From the NCBI GenBank assembly GCA_002496485.1, contig DAJW01000071.1, forward strand, positions 1-11,733: 11,733 nucleotides of DNA. Reading direction: 5' to 3'. How positions within the stretch are numbered: position 1 is the first letter of the stretch; every line of letters begins with the position of its first letter. The stretch is from Euryarchaeota archaeon UBA36 (lineage in GTDB: Archaea > Thermoplasmatota > Poseidoniia > Poseidoniales > Thalassarchaeaceae). The position numbers and the translations under genes are program-made. Below, one piece after another: positions 6,126 to 11,733 of the stretch. The notes beneath the pieces are model-generated. The model was not told the DNA's origin and did no database searches. It saw nothing but the letters and a program-made list of their open reading frames with translations.

Positions 6126-7147
6126 AGAAAGTTGTCTACGTTAAACGGGGAGTTCCCGATTCTATAGAAATTATTGATGTTGAAAATCCGGACTGTGGAT
6201 CTGAAGAAGTCAAAGTAAGAGTGCACAAGGCTGGAATGAATTTTGCAGATTTGATGATGAGGCAGGGACTATACGGGAATGCACCTAATTTCCCATTTAC
6301 TCCTGGATTTGAAACTTCGGGCAAAGTTATGGAAGTTGGGAGTCGAGTAGATAGTATAGAAGTTGGAGATCGAGTTATAGCCATGACAGGGAATGGTGGA
6401 TTCGCTGAAGAAGTAGTAGTTTCTCCTAATCGTATTGTGAAAATACCTGATTCAATGAGCTTTGATGCGGCTGCATCAATTCCAGTAACTTACGGAACCG
6501 CTTACCATATGCTAATATATTTGGGAAACCTAACTGAAAATGAAAGTGTTTTGATTCACCATGCGGCAGGTGGAGTAGGAACTGCGGCTGCTCAGATATG
6601 TGCGTCTATTGGAGTCTCAACAATAGTCGGGACTGCATCATCGGGCAAAAGGGAGTTTGTTGAGTCACTTGGAATGAAATTTGTAGATAGAGAAAAAGAT
6701 GATTTTGTAAAAGTCTGTAAGGATTTGACGGATGGATTCGGAGTGCATCAAGCTATTGATCCAGTAGGAGGGAAGAATGTAGAAAAATCTTATCGGGCCT
6801 TGAGAAATGGTGGAAAATTGCATGTTTTTGGAGCATCATCGGCAGTAAAGGGTGAAAGACGTTCATTATTTTCAGCAATAAAAATGTGGATGAGTACTCC
6901 GAGATTTAACCCAATAAAAATGATGAGTAGTAACAAGTCAATTTTTGGAGTTCACATGGGGACACTGAAGGATGAAAAGATACTCAAAAATCATCTAAGT
7001 AACCTTTCTAAAATGTATGAATCTGGCGGAATTAATCCAATTATTGACTCAATTTGGGATTATAGAGAAATAGCTGAAGCTCAGAAACATATGCACAATA
7101 GAAAAAATAAGGGAAAAATATTATTGGATTTTGTTCCTAATAGTTGA
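6122..7147 (+). CDS. Zinc-independent MDR oxidoreductase, VAT-1/quinone reductase type
   Basis: Medium-chain dehydrogenase/reductase, predicted to use NADPH to reduce quinones or other activated carbonyls. The 341-residue length is normal. The GroES-like catalytic domain (1-125) has NFADLMMRQGLYG and PGFETSGKV; the Glu-containing PGFE replaces the GHE of zinc alcohol dehydrogenases, and no structural zinc cysteine cluster is present. The Rossmann domain has HHAAGGVGTAAAQ (about 146-158), the NADPH pyrophosphate loop, followed by GTASSGKREFVESLG, which resembles the VAT-1/MDR3 subgroup. The C-terminal KNKGKILLDF is also typical. The ATG overlaps the ferredoxin stop by four bases and is preceded by GGTGAT (6113-6118), a strong Shine-Dalgarno match. 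It ends the four-gene operon, 6 bases from the convergent aIF2 beta gene. The substrate cannot be read from the sequence; a bacterial origin of the gene is possible. Confidence 0.92.
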   Translation: MKKVVYVKRGVPDSIEIIDVENPDCGSEEVKVRVHKAGMNFADLMMRQGLYGNAPNFPFTPGFETSGKVMEVGSRVDSIEVGDRVIAMTGNGGFAEEVVVSPNRIVKIPDSMSFDAAASIPVTYGTAYHMLIYLGNLTENESVLIHHAAGGVGTAAAQICASIGVSTIVGTASSGKREFVESLGMKFVDREKDDFVKVCKDLTDGFGVHQAIDPVGGKNVEKSYRALRNGGKLHVFGASSAVKGERRSLFSAIKMWMSTPRFNPIKMMSSNKSIFGVHMGTLKDEKILKNHLSNLSKMYESGGINPIIDSIWDYREIAEAQKHMHNRKNKGKILLDFVPNS

Positions 7148-7153
7148 AGAATC

Positions 7154-7564
7154 CTATAGCCTCACTGGCCTAGTAGCACCGCATGCTTGACATTTTAATT
7201 GAGTAGTTCTGTCCTCCCTGACAAATCTAGTATCTGGAGCTCTGCATTCTCCACATAATATGAATGATTTAACATAAGAAACTATTTTTTCCTTAATTCT
7301 TTTTGGTGCTACACGCCCCTTTAGTAAAATTCTAATTTGCTCCCTAGTGCCAGATGTTCCCAATTCATTAAGTAAGTACTGATACACGTGATTTGCATCC
7401 CTATCCATTGAGTCAACAATATCTGAAAAATTTCTCAATATGGTCTGATTCCCTTCAATTAATATGTCTGGCTCGGGCATTGTCCACCTAGATCTTTCCA
7501 TTATATCCTTAGGAATTCTATCTCTAGCTCTGTCTAGTAGAGATTCATAGTCTTCGTTATTCAC
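7154..7564 (-). CDS. eif2b: Translation initiation factor 2 subunit beta (aIF2 beta)
   Basis: Beta subunit of heterotrimeric aIF2, which carries initiator Met-tRNA to the small ribosomal subunit with GTP. The 136-residue length fits the archaeal family. The start YESLLDRARDRIP matches the usual short N-terminal helix that contacts the gamma subunit. The central alpha-beta domain spans about 40-100 and contains the family-like ILRNFSDI and REQIRILLKGR. The C-terminal zinc ribbon carries Cys104, Cys107, Cys125 and Cys128 (CGEC and CQAC). The start is a GTG at 7564. The next in-frame Met is at residue 22 and would delete the N-terminal helix, so GTG is favoured although there is no Shine-Dalgarno sequence. 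The AT box at 7603-7611 lies 43 bases upstream. The gene is single, divergent from dut and convergent with the quinone reductase. Confidence 0.95.
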   Translation of the reverse strand: MNNEDYESLLDRARDRIPKDIMERSRWTMPEPDILIEGNQTILRNFSDIVDSMDRDANHVYQYLLNELGTSGTREQIRILLKGRVAPKRIKEKIVSYVKSFILCGECRAPDTRFVREDRTTQLKCQACGATRPVRL

Positions 7565-7602
7565 GGCCTTCGGAACTAACTATTACTTTTCACTTCACCG
7601 GG

Positions 7603-7611
7603 ATAAAGATA
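7603..7611. promoter_or_regulatory. Putative shared TATA-like box for divergent aIF2 beta and dUTPase
   Basis: ATAAAGATA (TATCTTTAT on the minus strand) is centred 43 bases from the aIF2 beta GTG at 7564 and 42 bases from the dUTPase ATG at 7649. The symmetric position suggests one core serving both directions, with leaders of about 17 bases. A second minus-strand candidate lies near 7580-7589. This is pattern-based only. Confidence 0.38.
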
Positions 7612-7648
7612 GTAATTGTCAAAGACCGTTAGCACTCCCATTGTAGAA

Positions 7649-8095
7649 ATGGTCAATGTGAAAATTAAGGTAGCTAGGGTCCATACAGATGCGAAGATGC
7701 CGACCAAGGGCAGTGAATTCGCTGCTGGTTGGGACTTGTATTCGTTAGAAGATACTGAAGTCCCGTTTAGAAAAAGTGTGAAATTGAGGACTGGTATCCA
7801 TGTGGAAATTCCTGAAGGGTTTGAGGGGCAGGTAAGGGCCAGATCTTCTTTGGGATCAAAGGGCCTTATTTTACCACATAGTATTGGAACAATAGATGCG
7901 GATTACAGGGGAGAATTATTCGTGTTGATGACGTGGATCGGTGAAGGAGATTCATATCTTGTACATTCAGGGGAAAGGATTGCTCAAATCGTAATTACTC
8001 CAGTTCCTAAGGTTTCTCTTGAAGAAGTTAATATTCAAGATTTAGGTAAAACCGTTAGGGGAGATGGTGGTTTTGGAAGTACTGGAAAATTCTAA
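7649..8095 (+). CDS. dut: dUTP diphosphatase (trimeric dUTPase)
   Basis: Hydrolyses dUTP to dUMP and pyrophosphate, keeping uracil out of DNA and supplying dUMP for thymidylate. All five motifs of the trimeric family are present. Numbered from ATG 7649 (148 aa) they are AAGWDL (25-30), RSSLGSKG (65-72), GTIDADYRGE (80-89) with catalytic Asp83, GERIAQ (108-113) and the C-terminal RGDGGFGSTG (137-146). The ordinary dCTP deaminase signature is absent, so dUTPase is the better call. The frame extends up to a TTG at 7616, which would add eleven residues. I prefer ATG 7649 because homologues begin just before the KIKVARVH-type strand, the TTG has no Shine-Dalgarno sequence, and the AT box at 7603-7611 would put transcription start downstream of it. 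A T-rich tract at 8103-8118 follows the gene and may end transcription. Confidence 0.94.
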   Translation: MVNVKIKVARVHTDAKMPTKGSEFAAGWDLYSLEDTEVPFRKSVKLRTGIHVEIPEGFEGQVRARSSLGSKGLILPHSIGTIDADYRGELFVLMTWIGEGDSYLVHSGERIAQIVITPVPKVSLEEVNIQDLGKTVRGDGGFGSTGKF

Positions 8096-8104
8096 ATGTA
8101 GTAC

Positions 8105-8128
8105 TTTTATATATTTTTCATAATATAT
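8105..8128 (+). promoter_or_regulatory. Two AT boxes upstream of the gfcR-lysS unit
   Basis: Two TATA-like stretches lie in the 73-base gap after dut: TTTTATATA (8105-8113) and ATAATATAT (8120-8128). The second is centred 45 bases before the ATG at 8169, matching the spacing seen at other unit starts in this window. The tract also includes T-runs that could terminate the dut transcript, so promoter and terminator roles cannot be separated by eye. The two AT stretches form a loose inverted repeat, but simple AT composition explains it. Confidence 0.38.
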
Positions 8129-8168
8129 TCCCGGTGGATTCATAGCAACCTATCGTCAGCGTTGGTTA

Positions 8169-8750
8169 ATGCAATTGAGTGTAGATGAACTTAGAGAGAA
8201 GGTCGAAGAGTATAGAGTTAAAGGCCTTAATACCCAACAAATAGCTGATGAGCTTTCTTTATCCCAAACGACAATTCATTGGTTATCGACTAGAGAATTT
8301 GTAGTGGGGGATAAACCTTCAGATATTAGAGTAGGATGGAGATCCATAGCAGTAAAAGCTGAGAGAATTGAAGCAACATCATATATTTTTTCTGATATAA
8401 TTCAAGAAATGATAGGGGATGAAGTAGATACTATTGTAGGAATTAGTATCAATGGAATAGCTTTCGCTCAAGCAATTGGAGAACAACTAAATCTTGAATT
8501 AGCAGTGAGTAGAAGTATCAGTGAAGATGGAGAAGGGCACATATCAGAAGTTTATGCCAGTGTAGAAGGAAAAAAAGTAGTAATCATTGATGATGTATTA
8601 TCTTCAGGAACTACGATGAAAAAGACAATCGTAAATTTAAAATCGGCAGGAGCAGATGTAAAGTTATGTCTTGTTCTGGCCAATAAGACTAATGCAGATG
8701 AAATTAGCGATATACCCTTACGCTCGTTGATTAGAGTAGTTACTGTTTGA
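8169..8750 (+). CDS. gfcR: GfcR-like transcription regulator (HTH fused to PRTase-like domain)
   Basis: A 193-residue fusion. Residues 1-42 form a helix-turn-helix (GLNTQQIADELSLSQTTIHW, recognition helix about 31-41). Residues 55-193 form a type I phosphoribosyltransferase-like domain with the PRPP-binding motif VVIIDDVLSSGTT (137-149). Archaeal proteins of this architecture are annotated as orotate phosphoribosyltransferase-like, and include GfcR, the haloarchaeal regulator of sugar catabolism. The flexible loop around 116-130 (SISEDGEGHISEVY) lacks the catalytic lysines of true PyrE, which supports a sensor rather than an enzyme. By family logic it would bind DNA and respond to PRPP or a related metabolite; its targets here are unknown. 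There is no strong Shine-Dalgarno sequence and AT boxes lie upstream, so it probably starts a unit with lysS, which begins 9 bases after its stop. The symbol is by architecture; a GfcR role in sugar metabolism is not shown. Confidence 0.86.
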   Translation: MQLSVDELREKVEEYRVKGLNTQQIADELSLSQTTIHWLSTREFVVGDKPSDIRVGWRSIAVKAERIEATSYIFSDIIQEMIGDEVDTIVGISINGIAFAQAIGEQLNLELAVSRSISEDGEGHISEVYASVEGKKVVIIDDVLSSGTTMKKTIVNLKSAGADVKLCLVLANKTNADEISDIPLRSLIRVVTV

Positions 8751-8759
8751 GGAATTAAA

Positions 8760-10328
8760 ATGCATTGGGCGGATTTTACCGCGCAAAGATTCAAAGAATC
8801 GGGTTTGGATAATTTGGTATCTTGTTCCGGAATTACTCCTTCTGGAGAATTCCATATTGGGCATTTGCGGGAAATATTGACTGCAGAGATGATACATCGT
8901 TCATGCATCAGATTGGGATTGAAATCTAGATATATCTTTATTGTTGATTCCATGGATCCTTTAAGGAGGGTGTATGACTTTCTTTCTCCCGAATATCAAG
9001 AATATATTGGAATGCCTATTGCTTACATTCCAGCTCCAGATAATCAAGGTATTCCTGGAAATAGAGATATATCTTATGCAGAATATTTCCTTGAACCTTT
9101 CTTGCGTGCATTATCTTCCATCGGAGTATTTCCGGAAGTAATAATGAATCATGAGACTTATGAATCTGGGAAGTTTGCTGAAGAAATAGATTCAGTGATT
9201 AAAAATAAGGAAGGCATAAGGGCAATTATTGAGGAAATTTCTGGTAGAGAATTGTCGAAAGACTGGTTTCCATACAATCCCTTAGGTTCAGACGGCAGTA
9301 TGGACGGAGTTACAGTCACTGGATATGAGTATCCAAAAGTATCTTGGATTGATAGATTTGGAGTTGAAGGATTTTCTGATATTCGAAAGGGAGAAGGTAA
9401 ATTACCTTGGAGAATAGATTGGGCTGCGAGATGGAAAATACATGGAGTTACCTGTGAGCCTGCTGGAAAGGATCACGGCGCTGCTGGCGGCAGTTATGAT
9501 ACTGGAATACCAATTTGTGAGTTATTAGGCGGTAAACCGCCTGAAAAAATGGTTTATGAATGGATTCAGATGAAGGGTAAAGGACCGATGTCTAGCTCAT
9601 CGGGATTAACTATTGGACCTATTGAGGCATTAGAGATCATACCACCTGAAATAATGAGGTATACTATAGCAAGAAGTAAAATTAACAGGCATATTGATTT
9701 TGATACAGGTGAGACATTAATTAAAATTGTAGATGAATATGAGAGAATTAGAGATTCGATTTCCTCTGATCATGAAACTAGCAGAATGAAGAAGAACAGG
9801 GATACTAGTGATGGGGCTTTGAGATTAAGTCAGATAGTTCCTGATATTATGCCTGAATCATCCAAAATACCATTTAATCATCTTTCACTACTAGCGCAGA
9901 TTAAGTCTGATGATAGGGATATTTGGTCATCTCTAAAAAACTCTGGGCATTTAAATGATGAACCTAGTGAATGGTTAAAAGATAGATTGTGGAGAATGAA
10001 AAATTGGATAAATGGTCCACATTTTCCAGAAAAATTCAAAATCACTGTAAACGAGGTTATTTCTGATGAAGTTTTAGAAAATTTTAATTCTAATCAAAAA
10101 GAATATTTGATTACTCTAGGAAGAAAATTAGAATCTTGTGAATGGAATAATGTAGATATTGTTAATGTAATTAAGGAGTCATTAAATGAATCTGAAATAA
10201 ATGGTAAAGAAGGTTTCACTACAATATATCTTGCGATTTTGGGTAAAGAAAGTGGACCCAGAGCAGCTAGCTTAATTCTAGAGCTTGGTAGGGAACACGT
10301 TTGTGACCTATTATCTACAATGAACTGA
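8760..10328 (+). CDS. lysS: Lysyl-tRNA synthetase, class I (LysRS-I)
   Basis: Charges tRNA-Lys using the class I fold, an archaeal (and scattered bacterial) alternative to the class II enzyme. The 522-residue length is normal. Residues 22-39 hold CSGITPSGEFHIGHLREI with HIGH at 32-35. Further landmarks are the family block GEGKLPWRIDWAARW (211-225), EPAGKDHGAAGGSYDTG (233-249) and PPEIMRYTIAR (295-305). The KMSKS loop is GPMSSSSG (275-282), with both lysine positions replaced. The segment 170-210, where many members bind zinc through CxxC pairs, has no cysteine. The C-terminal helical anticodon domain (about 320-522) is more divergent. The start ATG 8760 has GAGGAA (8749-8754), which overlaps the gfcR stop, so the two genes share a transcript. 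The 3' end overlaps the oppositely oriented carB by 14 bases. Confidence 0.95.
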   Translation: MHWADFTAQRFKESGLDNLVSCSGITPSGEFHIGHLREILTAEMIHRSCIRLGLKSRYIFIVDSMDPLRRVYDFLSPEYQEYIGMPIAYIPAPDNQGIPGNRDISYAEYFLEPFLRALSSIGVFPEVIMNHETYESGKFAEEIDSVIKNKEGIRAIIEEISGRELSKDWFPYNPLGSDGSMDGVTVTGYEYPKVSWIDRFGVEGFSDIRKGEGKLPWRIDWAARWKIHGVTCEPAGKDHGAAGGSYDTGIPICELLGGKPPEKMVYEWIQMKGKGPMSSSSGLTIGPIEALEIIPPEIMRYTIARSKINRHIDFDTGETLIKIVDEYERIRDSISSDHETSRMKKNRDTSDGALRLSQIVPDIMPESSKIPFNHLSLLAQIKSDDRDIWSSLKNSGHLNDEPSEWLKDRLWRMKNWINGPHFPEKFKITVNEVISDEVLENFNSNQKEYLITLGRKLESCEWNNVDIVNVIKESLNESEINGKEGFTTIYLAILGKESGPRAASLILELGREHVCDLLSTMN

Positions 10329-11733
10329 TATCTAATCTTCTAGGTTCTGGAAGTCCTTGTCTTGCTTCATTAATAGCTTCTACTTCCATTTTTGCTCCAG
10401 CTACGGTAGTAACGAATGGGATGTTGAGTTCTACAGCAAGTCTCCTCATCATATTTCCATCTAGTATTGCTCCACCACTAGATCTGGGGGTGTTGATTAT
10501 TAGTTGAATGGCACCCTGCCTCATTAGGTCAAGAGCATCTGGAGAATTTTCCTCTGCAATTCTATAGCAAGTAAAGACTTCTAACCCGCCAGAGTCTCTT
10601 AGAACCGACGCAGTTCCTTTTGTCGCAAATATTTTAAAACCTAGTAAATTTAATCTTTTAGCTAGTGGTATCATAGCTAACTTATCTTCATCTTTGACTG
10701 TAATATATACTCCACCTTCAGTAGGAACTGGTAACTCTGTTGCAAGCCTTGCCTTCAGATAAGCTGCTGATGCTCTTTTATGGGATCCCATTACTTCACC
10801 TGTTGATTTCATTTCTGGGCCTGGGGCTGGATCTAGTCCTCTTAACTTAATAAAAGGGAAAACGGGCGCCTTTACACAAACTGCTTCTTGCTGGGGTTTG
10901 GGGATGTCCAAGTTTTCTAATTTCTCACCTAAAGAAATCCTTGCTGCAATTCTAGCCAGAGGAATTCCCGTAGCTTTGGCGACAAATGGAAAAGTTCTAG
11001 ATCCTCTAGGATTTACTTCTAGAACGTATAAAAGACCGTCGTGAATTGCAAATTGAATGTTAAAACACCCTCTAATTCCTAATTTTAGACCTATAACTTT
11101 AGTCCAATCTTCTACTTGAGAAAGTATTTCCTTTGGGATGTTCTGAGGAGGTATGAAACATGTTGAATCTCCGGAATGAATTCCTGCTTCTTCCAAATGT
11201 TCCATTATTGCGCCAATGAGAATTTCGTCTCCGTCACATACCGCATCTACGTCCAACTCTACAGCATTTCCTAAGTATTTATCAATCAGTAATGGCCTTT
11301 CTGGAGCAATATATGCTTCCTTCATGTAGGATTCTAATTGCTTATAATTAGCGAGTATCTCCATACCTCTTCCACCTAAAACATAAGACGGTCTAATTAG
11401 TACAGGATACCCAATCTCATTCGCTGCCATTCTAACGCCATCTGGATTGGTGGCTGTTGCCCCTTCTGGCATTCGAAGGCCATTTCTTAATGCGAATTCC
11501 TCAAATCTTTCTCTATCACTTGCTTCATCGACTGATTCAGGAGTCGTACCTTCAATGGAAAGATTAAGTCCCAATTCTGATAGGTTTGGAAGGGAGTTTG
11601 ATAATGGTAGTGCTAGGTTAATTGCTGTCTGACCACCAAATTGTAGTAGAATTCCATTGGCATTTTCACGGAGAAGTATTTCTGAAACTGATTCTAGACT
11701 TAATGGATCAAAATATAATCTATCACTTGTATC
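10315..11733 (-). CDS. carB: Carbamoyl-phosphate synthase large subunit, C-terminal 472 residues (partial at right edge)
   Basis: CarB makes carbamoyl phosphate from bicarbonate, ammonia (delivered by CarA) and two ATP, for pyrimidine and arginine synthesis. The frame is open to the right edge; the TTG at 11574 is an internal Leu codon, not a start. The first visible residues, DTSDRLYFDPLSLESV and LLQFGGQTAINLA, are the beginning of the second ATP-grasp half. Conserved stretches follow: RPSYVLGGRG (114-123), DVDAVCDGDEILIGAIMEH, GIHSGDS and VLEVNPRGSRTFPFV. About residues 339-458 form the MGS-like allosteric domain, with FATKGTASVL and LIINTPRSSGG, which binds effectors such as UMP in bacterial CarB. 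The N-terminal ATP-grasp half and carA lie outside the window. The sequence is intact and resembles ordinary full-length CarB. Its stop TAG (10317-10315) lies inside the 3' end of lysS. Confidence 0.96.
   Translation of the reverse strand, partial: DTSDRLYFDPLSLESVSEILLRENANGILLQFGGQTAINLALPLSNSLPNLSELGLNLSIEGTTPESVDEASDRERFEEFALRNGLRMPEGATATNPDGVRMAANEIGYPVLIRPSYVLGGRGMEILANYKQLESYMKEAYIAPERPLLIDKYLGNAVELDVDAVCDGDEILIGAIMEHLEEAGIHSGDSTCFIPPQNIPKEILSQVEDWTKVIGLKLGIRGCFNIQFAIHDGLLYVLEVNPRGSRTFPFVAKATGIPLARIAARISLGEKLENLDIPKPQQEAVCVKAPVFPFIKLRGLDPAPGPEMKSTGEVMGSHKRASAAYLKARLATELPVPTEGGVYITVKDEDKLAMIPLAKRLNLLGFKIFATKGTASVLRDSGGLEVFTCYRIAEENSPDALDLMRQGAIQLIINTPRSSGGAILDGNMMRRLAVELNIPFVTTVAGAKMEVEAINEARQGLPEPRRLDISSL

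Noticed and set aside
8105..8128. Loose AT inverted repeat as a possible regulator operator upstream of gfcR.
   Set aside because: Arms consist only of A and T with mismatches, and overlapping TATA-like boxes and T-runs explain the composition.
8552..8953. Open frame of 133 codons on the minus strand.
   Set aside because: It is antisense across the gfcR and lysS boundary, both of which have clear motifs; no homology or start signal.
11447..11632. Open frame of 61 codons on the plus strand near the right edge.
   Set aside because: It is antisense to carB, whose reading frame continues unbroken to the edge.

Overview
The window is a compact, AT-rich stretch of archaeal chromosome. The archaeal assignment rests on an eRF1-type class I release factor, an archaeal-type UMP kinase, the aIF2 beta subunit, a NOG1-type GTPase of archaeal length, a class I lysyl-tRNA synthetase, a DUF2116-type zinc-ribbon membrane protein and a GfcR-like HTH/phosphoribosyltransferase regulator. 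Low GC, very short gaps and the mix of archaeal informational genes with bacterial-looking metabolic genes (CarB, pterin dehydratase, VAT-1-like quinone reductase) suggest a planktonic marine Thermoplasmatota lineage (Marine Group II/III, Poseidoniales-like). That lineage call is inference; no rRNA is present to settle it.

Layout. Positions 1-1960 (minus): aRF1 followed by argS, which runs off the left edge. Positions 2055-3840 (plus): UMP kinase, a DUF2116 zinc-ribbon membrane protein, an unrecognised two-helix surface protein and a 56-residue zinc-ribbon microprotein. Positions 3853-4905 (minus): NOG1-like GTPase. Positions 5022-7147 (plus): a tight four-gene operon of an unrecognised basic protein with a possible Sm-like core, pterin-4a-carbinolamine dehydratase, a thioredoxin-fold [2Fe-2S] ferredoxin and a VAT-1-like quinone reductase. 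Positions 7154-7564 (minus): aIF2 beta. Positions 7649-10328 (plus): dUTPase, then the gfcR-like regulator and lysS. Positions 10315-11733 (minus): the C-terminal 472 residues of CarB, which enters from the right edge.

Two themes recur. One is translation and ribosome assembly (argS, aRF1, NOG1, aIF2 beta, lysS). The other is pyrimidine nucleotide metabolism (UMP kinase, dUTPase, CarB, plus a PRPP-binding regulator). There is no tRNA, rRNA, CRISPR array, insertion sequence or phage gene. No stretch over 300 bases lacks a gene; the longest gaps are about 80 to 120 bases, lie between divergent or newly started units, and carry AT-rich promoter-like boxes.

A regular start architecture is visible. 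Most genes that begin a transcription unit lack a convincing Shine-Dalgarno sequence but have an AT box centred about 42-53 bases upstream. Genes inside operons usually have a good Shine-Dalgarno sequence, often overlapping the previous stop codon. I used this to choose starts for aRF1, UMP kinase and dUTPase; the longer alternatives are given in those entries.

No obvious new defence or mobile system is present. The less described parts are the 5022-7147 redox/pterin operon with its unknown leading protein, the surface/zinc-ribbon genes behind UMP kinase, and the loss of expected zinc or catalytic signature residues in aRF1 and LysRS.
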